From Dolichospermum planctonicum (GTDB taxonomy: Bacteria > Cyanobacteriota > Cyanobacteriia > Cyanobacteriales > Nostocaceae): a stretch of DNA of 64,000 bases. The stretch is from the NCBI RefSeq assembly GCF_005402965.1, contig NZ_BJCF01000008.1, forward strand, positions 40,220-104,219. Reading direction: 5' to 3'. Shown here piece after piece: positions 36,426 to 46,062 of the stretch; position 1 is the stretch's first letter; every line of letters begins with the position of its first letter. A model generated the notes under the pieces. That model saw nothing but the letters and a program-made list of their open reading frames with translations. It was not told the DNA's origin and made no database searches. Position numbers and translations under genes: made by a program.

Positions 36426-38570
36426 CTATTCCTCCTCTGTGCGACTCTCGGAGCGTGCGTGAGTAACATTCTTCTTTTTTTGTCGAGTTTTCAAAGCTGC
36501 TTTAAGTGCTTTTAACTTATAAGCATCCGCATCCTTGCACCAACTTAACCTATAACCGTTAATAACAGTGCAATTTTCTTTTAAGCATTTTTTCCAACCA
36601 GAAAGATGACTAATACTGTGCCAATTATCCAAAAGTCCTCTGTTTTCTTCTTGACGAGTTAATTTAGCAAATTTCTCATATTGGGGATAATCGGGAGTGA
36701 CTAAAGTATCTATTTGGTGTAGTATTGGTGGGTCATCTTCTAGATCATAATCTTGATAAGTAACTTGCAAGTCTCTTAAATCAATTGTCATCACTTTTGA
36801 TAACACTGGGTGGGGGTTGGTATCAAAATCAGGGTAAAATAAATAGGATATTTTCGGTGTTTTTAGATGGAATTTAATCACATTTGCGGATTCTAATCTG
36901 CCAATGGTACGACTAGCGCAGCCTTCATAAAGCCGTAATAAGGGGTCTATTGCTTGTAATGCGGAAATATGTACCAAAAGGGAATTAGGAAGTTTTTTAC
37001 CTACTTTGCTTTCTTGACAACGTTTAATGATTAGTTCTGTATTTCCTAAACTACGTAACATTTGATCAGCGTCTAAACAAGCTTGTTTATAACTACTATA
37101 TAAACCAATTATGTCCTCCTTTACCGCTGGTGCTAATTGTCCTAATCTGGGACGACGGCTAAAATTACACAGTGCTAAATAAACCATTAGATCTTGACGG
37201 CGTTTGTCAGCGATCGCTTGCCATTCTTCTGAGTCAGTTGCCTGTATAATGACATTAAAAGCCCGGCGTAAACTCCCAAATTCCTGAGCAATTTCCGCCT
37301 CTTGGGGTAATTCACCTTTAATCGGAAGTCTTCCCCGTTCTGTGATAAAATTCATCAGGGGAGTCAATAATTCTTGGTATTCCTGAAACTGTTTCACACA
37401 ATTACGTATTCTAGGGGTAGTAGCACGAGACCGGAAACGAGAAACCCGAAATAACTCCGCGTTAGCTTCATCTCGAAAGACAAAATAAATACCCAAGTCC
37501 ACGGGAATAGCATCCACTCCTAACACTTGGTCAATGTAAATTTTTAATTCTTCTTGTTCATAATATTTCTGAAATGTGTTACGATTAGTGATCACTCCGT
37601 CGCCATAGGCAATGACACCGCGTTTAATGTCGGCTATCAACACCTGAGCGGCTACTAACAGTACCCTTTGAGTGAGTTCCCAGGCTTGAATTAGGGCTTC
37701 CCGGCGCTCGCTAGTATTTTCAATGACATTGATCACAAAACCAATATTAACAATATCCGCAGCCATGCGGGGTGTGTCTGGGGAATAGTACGGGTCCCAG
37801 CCAGAACTTATATAACCTTGTTCAGCCATACGAGTCACATCTCCACCATGTCCACAACCGTAGTCAAAAAAGGTGGTTTCTGGACTAAATAAGCCAGATT
37901 CCAGGGCTAAACGGACGGGACGGGATAAATCAGGACGGATAATTGCGGCTTTGTGACGCTCTATTTTTGGGACTATGGTTGTGGCTACAGAACGGCTTTC
38001 CCGTTGAATTAAGTGATGTCCCTGAATTTCCACTCCAAAAATTTGTAGCCTTTGTTCCCAACCTAACTTAGTACCAATGCCTTTAGTATGATTAAGTAGA
38101 CCTAAAGCTACTTGAGTGCGAGTTAAGGCGGCGAACTCTGCATACAAAGGATATTCTGGGGTAACAAAAGTTTCTTTGCGGTGTAAAATGGGGGGATTTT
38201 CCGAATCGCTGTAATCCCGATAACCAACCTCTAGAGTTGCTAAATCCACCTGAATACTATAGTGTAAAGATGGATGAGGGTCTGTATCAAAATCAGGATA
38301 AAATAAATAGGAAATTTTCGGTTTATTGGTGCTAAATTTAACTATAGTTGCTGACTGAACTTGAGGTAAAGCCCTACGAACGCAACCTTCATATTCTTGC
38401 AGCCAAGGGTCAAGAGTATGTAATGCTAAAACATGAATGTAAAAAGCATCAGGTAAAATTTTGCCAAAGGGACTATTTTGGCAATATTGAATTATGTTAC
38501 CGAGTTCAAGAGGATAAAACTTGGAGAGGTTTTCCTCAAGGGTATGGGTGATATTGTCAGGTTCAAACAT
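36426..38570 (-). CDS. DNA phosphorothioation-associated putative methyltransferase with duplicated C-terminal domain
   Basis: This 714-aa protein has a central class I methyltransferase-like domain (FFDYGCGHGGDVTRMAEQGY, then WDPYYSP and NIGFVINVIENTSERREAL) characteristic of the family found with dnd genes (TIGR04096-like). After it comes the usual C-terminal domain (KISYLFYPDFDTNPHPVL). A second copy of that domain lies at the N-terminus (KISYLFYPDFDTDPHPSL), so the domain is duplicated around the methyltransferase. I start at ATG 38570 (MFEPDNITHTLEE); the longer frame adds 32 hydrophobic residues with no support. The gene lies 9.5 kb from the dnd island. The target of methylation is unknown. 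Confidence 0.85.
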   Translation of the reverse strand: MFEPDNITHTLEENLSKFYPLELGNIIQYCQNSPFGKILPDAFYIHVLALHTLDPWLQEYEGCVRRALPQVQSATIVKFSTNKPKISYLFYPDFDTDPHPSLHYSIQVDLATLEVGYRDYSDSENPPILHRKETFVTPEYPLYAEFAALTRTQVALGLLNHTKGIGTKLGWEQRLQIFGVEIQGHHLIQRESRSVATTIVPKIERHKAAIIRPDLSRPVRLALESGLFSPETTFFDYGCGHGGDVTRMAEQGYISSGWDPYYSPDTPRMAADIVNIGFVINVIENTSERREALIQAWELTQRVLLVAAQVLIADIKRGVIAYGDGVITNRNTFQKYYEQEELKIYIDQVLGVDAIPVDLGIYFVFRDEANAELFRVSRFRSRATTPRIRNCVKQFQEYQELLTPLMNFITERGRLPIKGELPQEAEIAQEFGSLRRAFNVIIQATDSEEWQAIADKRRQDLMVYLALCNFSRRPRLGQLAPAVKEDIIGLYSSYKQACLDADQMLRSLGNTELIIKRCQESKVGKKLPNSLLVHISALQAIDPLLRLYEGCASRTIGRLESANVIKFHLKTPKISYLFYPDFDTNPHPVLSKVMTIDLRDLQVTYQDYDLEDDPPILHQIDTLVTPDYPQYEKFAKLTRQEENRGLLDNWHSISHLSGWKKCLKENCTVINGYRLSWCKDADAYKLKALKAALKTRQKKKNVTHARSESRTEEE

Positions 38571-38958
38571 GAATCTGTCATCTTGTAAAAATAGAGATAA
38601 CCTGATTAAAATTACTTTAGTACAAAAAGCTGAAAATGGGAATAAAAAACGTAATAACTTAGACAAAAACCGATCAAAGCCTGATTTCTCTCCGTCCTCT
38701 GTGTCCTCTGTGTCCTAGTAGGTTCGTTCTTATATTCATCAAATATAGCAAAAAGAGCGAAAAGGCCAGAAACAAAAATTTGAGATGAGTAAAGTTTTGT
38801 TAATTCATATAAATTGACAATTCTTGATTAAAATTAAGATATTTGTCTAATTATTAAATTTTTAATAATACTTATATCTAGTTGTGGATTTATGCAGTCA
38901 CTTAATATGAGAATTGTGTAATCTGAAAACAACTAACTAATGATTAAATAGAGGTCTA
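38571..38958. other. AT-rich intergenic region with short CCTCTGTGT repeats
   Basis: The gap contains two CCTCTGTGT units (about 38695-38713). The rest is AT-rich and should contain the promoter of the small + strand gene. No other feature is seen. Confidence 0.5.
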
Positions 38959-39177
38959 ATGACTCCCACAATCATGCGTCAGCTTTGGTCTATAATTGAA
39001 GCTACCCACACAGTAACGCTTTTGCAGCTTGATGATGATAGTTTAGTGCAGTGGTTGGTAAAACAAATCACTAATCAAGCCTTCTTAGATGCCAGTGAGA
39101 TTGATTTCCTCTGTGATTATATTCAATCTCGGCTGAGTCTGATTCGTGATTTAGCTTATGAACGTCAACAAACATGA
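38959..39177 (+). CDS. Small conserved cyanobacterial protein of unknown function
   Basis: The 72-aa product reads MTPTIMRQLWSIIEATHTVT and then LLQLDDDSLVQWLVKQ, a predicted all-helical soluble protein ending RDLAYERQQT. I believe similar small proteins occur next to other genes in Nostocales, but no function is known to me. An alternative start at the second Met (38974) is possible. It converges with ribD 17 bp away. Confidence 0.65.
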   Translation: MTPTIMRQLWSIIEATHTVTLLQLDDDSLVQWLVKQITNQAFLDASEIDFLCDYIQSRLSLIRDLAYERQQT

Positions 39178-39194
39178 TTAAGTGTCTATGCTAT

Positions 39195-40373
39195 TTATTT
39201 AATTACTGATGGTAAATAACCCTCTACTAAGCAGTCAGAACCAACAATTCGCCAACTTACCCGTTCCAGAGGTAAAGCTTGAGTCATACTGGTTAAACCT
39301 AAATCTCCTACAGGTGTGGGAGCATGATTTCCACCAATAATTTTGGGGGCGATAAATGCCATAATTTTTTGGACTGCGCCTTGAGCGATCGCATTAGCTG
39401 CTAAAATACCACCACATTCCCATAGCACGCTACAAAAACCGCGCTCATATAAATGAGTCATAACTTGTTCTGGAGTCAGTGATCTAAATTCCAATACCTC
39501 CACCCCTTTTTCCCGCAGCATATTTTGAAAAGTCTGTGAGCTACCAACCTCCGTAAAAACTAAAGTTGGAGCTTCCCGAGTATCCCACAAGCGAGCTTGT
39601 TCTGGTAAATTCAGACTTCGACTCATCACTACTCGCAGGGGATTGTGAGCATTACTGTTATGACTAGTTAAATAAGGGTTATCTTGTATCACAGTGTTTC
39701 CACCGACAACAACAGCATCACAAGCGGCTCTGAGGCGATGAACCTCCGTGCGGGCATCTTGATTTGTTACCCAAGTACTATGACCGGAAGTAGTAGCAAT
39801 TTTGCCATCTAAGGTCATAGCATATTTCAAAATCCCTAAAGGCCGCTGATAGAGAATACGATGAATAAACCCTTCATTTAATCGCCGACAAGCTGCTTCT
39901 TCCACGCCGACGACAACTTCTATACCAGCGGCACGTAATCGCGCCATACCGCCACCAGCGACTAGGGGATTAGGATCAACCATTCCCACCACCACCTTAG
40001 ACACTCCAGCATTAATTAATGCTTCTGAACAGGGGGGAGTGCGTCCATAGTGGTTGCAGGGTTCAAGACTGACATAAATAGTGCTGCCTCGCGCTCGTTC
40101 TCCCGCTGCTCTGAGAGCAAAAACTTCTGCATGAGGTTCACCTGCACGGGGATGAAACCCTTCCCCCACAACCTCCCCATTTTGAACAACTACCGCCCCG
40201 ACTAAGGGATTTGGTGAAGTCTGCCCCAAGGCCATAGCAGCTAGTTCCAGACAGCGTAGCATCATCGCAGAATCAAAGTCATTAGCGATTATTTCTGTGA
40301 CTACAGGCTGTTCTACAAGAGGATCTTCAGGAAAAGATAGGGATGTTGGCGAGATTTCCGGGTGCTTATCCAT
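39195..40373 (-). CDS. ribD: Bifunctional riboflavin biosynthesis deaminase/reductase RibD
   Basis: It performs the second and third steps of riboflavin synthesis: deamination of the pyrimidine and reduction of the ribosyl group with NADPH. The 392-aa protein has the zinc deaminase site H81-A-E83 plus C106 and C115 (PCNHYGRTPPC), then a reductase domain (about residues 185-385) with KYAMTLDGKIATTSG and GGNTVIQDNP. The first 35 residues are an extra poorly conserved lead. It follows mreD by 5 bp on the same strand. Confidence 0.96.
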   Translation of the reverse strand: MDKHPEISPTSLSFPEDPLVEQPVVTEIIANDFDSAMMLRCLELAAMALGQTSPNPLVGAVVVQNGEVVGEGFHPRAGEPHAEVFALRAAGERARGSTIYVSLEPCNHYGRTPPCSEALINAGVSKVVVGMVDPNPLVAGGGMARLRAAGIEVVVGVEEAACRRLNEGFIHRILYQRPLGILKYAMTLDGKIATTSGHSTWVTNQDARTEVHRLRAACDAVVVGGNTVIQDNPYLTSHNSNAHNPLRVVMSRSLNLPEQARLWDTREAPTLVFTEVGSSQTFQNMLREKGVEVLEFRSLTPEQVMTHLYERGFCSVLWECGGILAANAIAQGAVQKIMAFIAPKIIGGNHAPTPVGDLGLTSMTQALPLERVSWRIVGSDCLVEGYLPSVIK

Positions 40374-40378
40374 TGGAC

Positions 40379-40996
40379 TTATGAGTTACGAATTAATTTT
40401 ATCTGCTGCCACCAGCGATTAAGAGGATAATAAACTACCGGTGCCCACAAACTGCTAAGAATTGCCGATGCTAGGGTAACACGCTGGTAATAGATCCAAA
40501 TGCTGGCTACATGACGATTTCCTGCCAAAGACAACTGCACAGCAAAAATAGTATCTGCGACCACAGCCATCCCAAATACAATTAAAGCAATAGAAATAAA
40601 GTCTTCTTGAATAAACCGCTGCTTTTGGATTAGTGCCGTTAACATCCCTATTATTCCCAAACCCAAGGCATGAGTTGGATCTGGTGATGTCATTGCGTCT
40701 TGCAATAGCCCCAAAATAATACCTGATAGTATGCCAGATAATACTGAGCGATTTACACTCCAAGATACCACCCAAATTAGTAGCCAGTTAGGAGCTATGC
40801 CTAATAACTCCATACCGGGGAGGCGAGTTGGCAACATTAGTAAACATAACAGCACTGTCCCGAATGTGATCATCCAATCTATAAATTGACACCACCAAGG
40901 ATGCCATTGGACTAATGGCGGAATCAAAAAACGGGATTTTCGGGCTGGTGTTGCTGCTTTTTTGTTCCTTTCTCCAGGAAATCCGGGTATTTTCAT
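40379..40996 (-). CDS. mreD: Rod shape-determining protein MreD
   Basis: This 205-aa integral membrane protein has about five or six hydrophobic segments (for example FGTVLLCLLMLP, NWLLIWVVSWSV and GILSGIILGLLQDAMTS). GLLQDAMTSxxxxHALGLG is the MreD hallmark (about residues 96-114). It supports elongation-type cell-wall synthesis with MreB and MreC. The two usual partners are not upstream in this window: the next gene upstream is a + strand dehydrogenase. So mreD is detached from mreBC here and appears paired with ribD. Confidence 0.9.
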   Translation of the reverse strand: MKIPGFPGERNKKAATPARKSRFLIPPLVQWHPWWCQFIDWMITFGTVLLCLLMLPTRLPGMELLGIAPNWLLIWVVSWSVNRSVLSGILSGIILGLLQDAMTSPDPTHALGLGIIGMLTALIQKQRFIQEDFISIALIVFGMAVVADTIFAVQLSLAGNRHVASIWIYYQRVTLASAILSSLWAPVVYYPLNRWWQQIKLIRNS

Positions 40997-41168
40997 CGTT
41001 TCGGTGATTGGTGATTATCTTTTATCAGCAGATATTGAAGCATTCCCAAGATTTGAAAAAAGCTTAGAGCAGCAATTACAAGAAGCTGAAATACAAAAGT
41101 CAAACTCCATAACCTAACTTTAACCACAAAATGTTAAATCTAGTAACGTTGAATGATAAAAAAACAAC

Positions 41169-42215
41169 GTGAAAGCACAAGTATTTAGAGGCGTAAATCA
41201 ATTATCTTACGAAGAAGTCCCAGTTCCCACACTGGAAGCAGATGAAGTTTTGGTGCAGGTGCGGGTTGTCGGTTTGTGTCAGTCAGATATTAAAAAGATT
41301 CGCTATCCTTTGTATGAACCGCCACGCATATTTGGACATGAAACTGCTGGAACTATTGCGGCTGTTGGTTCTCAGGTGCAAGGGTGGCAAGTAGGACAAC
41401 GGGTAGCGGTGATGCACCATATACCATGTATGCGTTGCGCCTATTGCTTAAATGATAATTTTTCCATGTGCGATGTTTATAAAAATATCTCCACTAGCGC
41501 GGGTTTTAACCCCAGTGGCGGCGGTTTTGCTGAGTATGTCAAAGTTCCAGCCCACATTGTGGAAAATGGTGGCTTAATTCCCATTCCTGATCATATCAGT
41601 TTTGAAGAAGCTAGTTTTGTTGAACCTACTAATTGCTGTTTAAAAGCTGTTAAAAAAGCTCAAATTGCACCAGGACAAACTGTTCTGGTCACTGGTGCAG
41701 GTCCCATTGGTTTAATGTTTATGATGTTGGTGAAGTTCTTTGGCGCTAAAGCGATCGCTACAGACCTCTTACCTTCTAGAATTGAAAAAGCCCTAGCAGT
41801 AGGCGCACAAGCAGCTTTTGATGCCCGTGATTCTAATTTAACTGCGAAAGTTCAAGCTTTGACTGGGGGTATGGGTGTCGATGTCACTTTATTAGCTGTT
41901 CCTAGCGATAAAGCGTTTTTTCAAGCTTTGGACTGTACTCGCAAAGGTGGAAAAATCCTATTTTTTGCGGAATTTCCTGATGAATTGACTATTCCCATTA
42001 ATCCTAATATCCTCTATCGTCGAGAAATAGATTTAATGGGTAGTTATAGCTCATCCTACCGTTTACAAAGTCTAGCTGCGGATATTGTCTTTAATCGCCG
42101 CATTGATGTTAAAGCTTTAATTAGCGATCGCTATCCCCTACAAGATCTACCACAAGCCGTAGACCAAGCGATCGCCCCGACAGCAGAAACTTATAAAATC
42201 TTAATCTATCCCTAA
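41169..42215 (+). CDS. Zinc-dependent alcohol/sorbitol-type dehydrogenase (MDR family)
   Basis: This 348-aa NAD(P)-dependent medium-chain dehydrogenase has a catalytic zinc site with C37 and H57-E58 (FGHETAG), structural zinc cysteines C87, C90, C93 and C101, and the cofactor loop VTGAGPIGLMFM (about residues 174-185). It resembles the threonine/sorbitol dehydrogenase branch, so the substrate is probably a polyol or sugar alcohol; it cannot be fixed. The start is GTG at 41169. Its HIP1 sites suggest a resident gene. Confidence 0.9.
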   Translation: MKAQVFRGVNQLSYEEVPVPTLEADEVLVQVRVVGLCQSDIKKIRYPLYEPPRIFGHETAGTIAAVGSQVQGWQVGQRVAVMHHIPCMRCAYCLNDNFSMCDVYKNISTSAGFNPSGGGFAEYVKVPAHIVENGGLIPIPDHISFEEASFVEPTNCCLKAVKKAQIAPGQTVLVTGAGPIGLMFMMLVKFFGAKAIATDLLPSRIEKALAVGAQAAFDARDSNLTAKVQALTGGMGVDVTLLAVPSDKAFFQALDCTRKGGKILFFAEFPDELTIPINPNILYRREIDLMGSYSSSYRLQSLAADIVFNRRIDVKALISDRYPLQDLPQAVDQAIAPTAETYKILIYP

Positions 42216-42281
42216 GAAAACCAGGGGAGAGGGGGTTTGAAACTGAAAGCATTTATGAAGTTTTATATCATTTCTTAATTT

Positions 42282-42297
42282 TGTAGTTTACACTACA
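42282..42297. promoter_or_regulatory. NtcA-binding site 1 upstream of gifA
   Basis: TGTAGTTTACACTACA contains GTA-N8-TAC (GTA 42283-42285, TAC 42294-42296), a perfect match to the NtcA consensus. NtcA represses gifA in cyanobacteria when nitrogen is low. Confidence 0.85.
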
Positions 42298-42364
42298 TAT
42301 TTTTATGTAATCATGTAGAGTACAAGCAGCATAGAAGAAATATAATCATATTTATTTAAGATTC

Positions 42365-42380
42365 TGTAGTTTACACTACA
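42365..42380. promoter_or_regulatory. NtcA-binding site 2 upstream of gifA
   Basis: The identical 16-mer TGTAGTTTACACTACA is repeated 83 bp downstream of site 1, 75 bp before the gifA start. The sequence after each copy is also similar (ATTTTT, then ATCAT), so a block of about 40 bp was duplicated. Confidence 0.85.
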
Positions 42381-42454
42381 GATTTTTGTGTTATCATCAG
42401 ATTGCAGGAAGTAGGAAATTATTTCTTAGTAAATAAATACAGGGAGGTAGTGTC

Positions 42455-42655
42455 ATGTCTATTCAAGAAAAAGCTCGTCAATTGATGGTGCGTCAACATC
42501 AGCAAGCTAAAAACCGTCAACAATCCATGTTGATGCGTGCTGCACAAGAACTTGGTTTGCATGAAGGAATGTCTCACTATTGGAATCCCATTCAAGGTAA
42601 GATGGATGCAGCTACGCAGACGCTTTATGGACGTAGCCAAGCGACTATGAGTTAA
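42455..42655 (+). CDS. gifA: Glutamine synthetase inactivating factor IF7
   Basis: This 66-aa basic protein binds and blocks glutamine synthetase when ammonium is present. It reads MSIQEKARQLMVRQHQQAKN and then RQQSMLMRAAQELG, the conserved IF7 body rich in Arg and Gln, with YGRSQA near the end. The neighbour on the other strand is glnA, its target, as in Anabaena. Two perfect NtcA boxes precede it. A GGGAGG ribosome-binding site is 9-14 bases before the ATG. Confidence 0.92.
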   Translation: MSIQEKARQLMVRQHQQAKNRQQSMLMRAAQELGLHEGMSHYWNPIQGKMDAATQTLYGRSQATMS

Positions 42656-42666
42656 GAGAAAAAGAA

Positions 42667-42686
42667 AGCCACCCCAGAGGGTGGCT
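42667..42686. terminator. Bidirectional terminator between gifA and glnA
   Basis: AGCCACCC (42667-42674) pairs with GGGTGGCT (42679-42686). Minus-strand transcripts meet TTTCTTTTTCTC just after the hairpin, and plus-strand transcripts meet AAAAAATTT. Confidence 0.7.
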
Positions 42687-42723
42687 AAAAAATTTACTAC
42701 TTGTACGTTAGTAATTGTTGTAA

Positions 42724-44139
42724 TTAGCAATCGTAATACAAGAAGAATTCATAGGGATGTGGACGCAATTGCATTTGCTTAACTTCGTTAGCGACCTTGT
42801 AATCAATCCAGTTCTGAATGAAATCTTCAGAGAAAACGCCAGTTTCAGTTAAGAAAGCGTGATCATTTTCCAAAGCTTCCAAAGCCAATTCTAAAGAACC
42901 GGGAGTAGAAGGAATCTTAGATAATTCTTCTGGGGAAAGTTCATAGATATTTTTATCTAAGGGTTCACCCGGATGAATTTTGTTTTTGATACCGTCAATA
43001 CCAGCACAAAGCATAGCCGCAAAAGCCAAGTAAGGGTTAGAAGTAGCGTCTGGACAACGAAATTCTAAGCGCTTGGCTTTGGGGTTATTTCCAGAAAGAG
43101 GAATGCGGACGGAAGCCGAACGATTACCTTGGGAGTAAGCCAAGTTTACAGGTGCTTCATAACCAGGTACAAGACGCTTGTAAGAGTTTGTTGTGGGGTT
43201 AGTGATTGCCAATAATGCTGGAGCGTGTTTGAGAATACCACCAATGTAGTAAAGTCCCATTTCACTCATACCAGCGTACTTGTCACCGGCAAAGAGAGGT
43301 TGACCATTTTTCCAGATAGACTGGTGACAGTGCATACCAGAACCATTATCACCAAAAATGGGTTTAGGCATGAAGGTGACAGTTTTGCCATATTTTCTAG
43401 CAACGTTCTTAATGACATATTTGTAAGTCATTAACCAGTCAGCAGCTTCAATTAACTTACCAAAACGGAAACCAAGTTCGCACTGACCACCGGTAGCCAC
43501 TTCATGGTGTTGTTTTTCAATAGGTACACCACAATCTTTCATGATCAACAGCATTTCTGTCCGCATATCTTGAAAGCTGTCTGTGGGTGGTACAGGGAAG
43601 TAACCTTCCTTAACGCGGGTTTTGTAACCCAGGTTAGGTTTTTCTTCTCTACCAGTATTCCAACGACCTTCTACAGAATCTACATAATAGTAACCTGAGT
43701 TGGTGGTTTGGTCGTAGCGGACATCGTCAAAAATGAAAAATTCAGCTTCAGGACCAAAGAAAGCTGTATCACCAAGTCCCGTAGAAGCTAAGTAGTCTAT
43801 GGCTTTTTGAGCAATAACACGAGGACAACGGTTATACCACTGGCCTGTACGAGGTTCTTTAATACTACAAATGATACTTAGAGTTGGTTCTTTCATGAAG
43901 GGATCGATCCAAGCAGTGTTGGGATCGAGTACCATTGTCATGTCAGATTCTTCGATACCCTTCCAACCCCGAATACTAGAACCGTCGAAAGGAACACCGT
44001 CAGAGAATGAACTTTCATCAATTTGGTCTTGGTACATGGTCAAATGCTGCCAAGTTCCCAGTGTATCAATGAATTTCAGATCAATCATCTGAATTTTTTC
44101 GTCTTGAATCTGCTTCAAGATTTCTTTTGGGGTTGCCAT
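42724..44139 (-). CDS. glnA: Glutamine synthetase, type I
   Basis: It condenses ammonium and glutamate with ATP, the central nitrogen-assimilation step. The 471-aa length is normal for GSI. Seen: [18 protein letters not shown] (about residues 55-72), [13 protein letters not shown], the metal/ATP segment [20 protein letters not shown] (about 253-272) and NRSASVRIP. The C-terminus ends in [11 protein letters not shown]. The inhibitor gene gifA faces it, 68 bp away, and apcF diverges upstream. Confidence 0.97.
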   Translation of the reverse strand: MATPKEILKQIQDEKIQMIDLKFIDTLGTWQHLTMYQDQIDESSFSDGVPFDGSSIRGWKGIEESDMTMVLDPNTAWIDPFMKEPTLSIICSIKEPRTGQWYNRCPRVIAQKAIDYLASTGLGDTAFFGPEAEFFIFDDVRYDQTTNSGYYYVDSVEGRWNTGREEKPNLGYKTRVKEGYFPVPPTDSFQDMRTEMLLIMKDCGVPIEKQHHEVATGGQCELGFRFGKLIEAADWLMTYKYVIKNVARKYGKTVTFMPKPIFGDNGSGMHCHQSIWKNGQPLFAGDKYAGMSEMGLYYIGGILKHAPALLAITNPTTNSYKRLVPGYEAPVNLAYSQGNRSASVRIPLSGNNPKAKRLEFRCPDATSNPYLAFAAMLCAGIDGIKNKIHPGEPLDKNIYELSPEELSKIPSTPGSLELALEALENDHAFLTETGVFSEDFIQNWIDYKVANEVKQMQLRPHPYEFFLYYDC

Positions 44140-44510
44140 TTTTACTTTACTCCTTCTGTAGCCAATTACCTAATATAAACCCAAACCATGATAAGACGTT
44201 CTCACCCTGTTACGCTAAACCAAGTTGTCACACACCACCTGAAATATCGTAAATAGTTAACTTGACATGATTTTGTCATGTTAGTTACAGATTGTCTGGA
44301 TTACAGGTTATGTTAACCTTTCTTTCGTAATTTGTACAAAACTATAAACTTTATCATCAGGGGTCAACTTTGGCATAAAATCCTTAAGTAGCAGATGGAT
44401 AGTTTTGTGCCAAAGTCTATTTTATGCGAATTGGCACTAAATTTTATTGGTGCGTAATTGCAGCCAATTTAATATCAAACCATAAATAGTTGACAATTGG
44501 GAGAAAAAAA
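44140..44510. other. Divergent glnA-apcF promoter region
   Basis: The gap must hold the promoters for glnA (minus) and apcF (plus). A near NtcA box GTC-N8-TAC is at 44275-44288 with one mismatch. An inverted repeat GTGCCAA/TTGGCAC is at 44407-44437. Neither is strong enough for a firm call. Confidence 0.5.
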
Positions 44511-45020
44511 ATGCGCGATGCCGTTACAACTTTAATTAAGAATTATGACGTAACCGGTCGTTATTTTGACCGGAACGCCATTGATAGTCTCAAATCTTAC
44601 TTTGAGAGTGGAACAGCCAGAATACAAGCCGCAGCCGCAATTAATGCTAATGCAGCCGCAATTGTTAAACAAGCTGGTGCAAAGTTATTTGCACAGTTAC
44701 CAGAATTAATCCGTCCCGGTGGTAATGCTTATACAACTCGTCGTTTTGCGGCTTGTTTACGGGATATGGACTATTATCTGCGCTATGCTACCTATGCGTT
44801 AGTTGCAGGTAATATGAATGTACTTGACGAGCGTGTGTTACAAGGACTACGGGAAACTTACAATTCCTTGGGTGTACCCATTGGTTCAACAGTGCAAGGT
44901 ATCCAAATTATGAAGGATCTTGTTAAGGAACAAGTAGCAGTTGCAGGTATTACCAATGCTGCTTTTGTGGATGAGCCTTTTGATTATATCACTCGTGAGT
45001 TGAGTGAGATTGATATTTAA
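44511..45020 (+). CDS. apcF: Allophycocyanin beta-18 subunit of the phycobilisome core
   Basis: ApcF is a core subunit of the light-harvesting phycobilisome that takes part in energy transfer to photosystems. The 169-aa protein starts MRDAVTTLIKNYDVTGRYFD, and the bilin-binding cysteine is in RRFAACLRDMDYYLRYATYA (about residues 73-92). I chose ATG 44511 (169 aa, the usual length) over an upstream TTG. Divergence from glnA matches the Anabaena arrangement. Confidence 0.95.
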   Translation: MRDAVTTLIKNYDVTGRYFDRNAIDSLKSYFESGTARIQAAAAINANAAAIVKQAGAKLFAQLPELIRPGGNAYTTRRFAACLRDMDYYLRYATYALVAGNMNVLDERVLQGLRETYNSLGVPIGSTVQGIQIMKDLVKEQVAVAGITNAAFVDEPFDYITRELSEIDI

Positions 45021-45035
45021 GACTTAATTAATTGT

Positions 45036-45066
45036 TAGGGGTAATATGAATTACCCCTAGATTTTA
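45036..45066 (+). terminator. Intrinsic terminator after apcF
   Basis: TAGGGGTAA (45036-45044) pairs with TTACCCCTA (45051-45059) around TATGAA, followed by GATTTTATTT. Confidence 0.85.
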
Positions 45067-45297
45067 TTTCTCGCAAAGGTACAAAGTCGCAGAGTTAAAG
45101 ATCTTCAATTTTTTAACAATTTTTTAATGTGATGATTTCATAATCAAACCTCCGTGTGATCTGCTTCTGGAGTGGTTCGTTCAATAAAATAATTTATTGG
45201 CAGTCCATTTTGATATAAAAATGATTTATAATATGAATGCTGTACAACTTGTATAACCAAAAACAGAAATTATTCTAGTTAATACTATTAAAATTGT

Positions 45298-45957
45298 ATG
45301 AAACCAGAAATCATTGAATTAATGAAAACTGTTCTGCATATATTACAAGTAAATATGCGGTGGATGACATGGAATTTATTTTTAGCTTTTATTCCCTTAG
45401 CTTTAAGTGTTTGGTTATTTCGCAATAAACGTAGTCGTTCTTGGTTGCGTTGGCCAGTATCCCTGACTTTTTACGCTTTTTTACCAAACGCACCTTATTT
45501 ATTAACTGATGTTATTCACTTAATACATGATATTCGCACAGTCCAGTCAATATGGATGATTACATTAGTCTTAATTCCTGTTTATTTTGTAGTAATTTTC
45601 TCCGGTTTTGCTGCCTATGTCATATCATTAATAAACCTGGGTTATTATTTACATCGCATTGATAAAAGTAAATGGATTTTTCCAGTTGAGTTAATTACTC
45701 ACGCTCTTTGTGCTGTGGGTATTTATTGGGGAAGATTTTTGCGTTTTAATAGTTGGGATTTTGTCACTCAACCAGATGAAATAATTACAAAAGGTGTGGA
45801 GGAACTTCTTGGTAAACAACCATTAATTATCATTATACTCACTTTTATCATTCTTTGTGGTTTACATTGGTTGCTGAAAAAAATTATTTTGAATTTTGTT
45901 GATAAAGGTTTTGATCCACATGATAAAGTTCAGGTTCGTCATATTCACAGGTTTTAA
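45298..45957 (+). CDS. DUF1361 membrane protein
   Basis: This 219-aa protein has about six hydrophobic segments and the DUF1361 signature FYAFLPNAPYLLTDVIHL (about residues 59-76), with WGRFLRFNSWDF (about 144-155). Function is unknown in the family; it is an inner-membrane protein. The RNA start is not evident. It follows the apcF terminator and precedes tlyA on the same strand by 105 bp. Confidence 0.88.
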   Translation: MKPEIIELMKTVLHILQVNMRWMTWNLFLAFIPLALSVWLFRNKRSRSWLRWPVSLTFYAFLPNAPYLLTDVIHLIHDIRTVQSIWMITLVLIPVYFVVIFSGFAAYVISLINLGYYLHRIDKSKWIFPVELITHALCAVGIYWGRFLRFNSWDFVTQPDEIITKGVEELLGKQPLIIIILTFIILCGLHWLLKKIILNFVDKGFDPHDKVQVRHIHRF

Positions 45958-46062
45958 TTCAGATGATAAAATTCATCGTTTTAATTAGATAATATTTTAG
46001 ATGAATAAAAGATGACTAAAATCTGCAATTTGGAGATTTTGTAAGCATTAAAGAAGGTAACA

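Noticed and set aside
42614..42642. Dispersed palindrome inserted in the end of gifA
   Set aside because: GCTACG/CGTAGC arms are visible, but the encoded YGRS segment fits the normal IF7 end, so it is probably native coding sequence.
44275..44288. NtcA box for glnA
   Set aside because: GTC-N8-TAC has one mismatch in the conserved triplet, and I could not place a matching -10 box, so it is noted only as a weak candidate.
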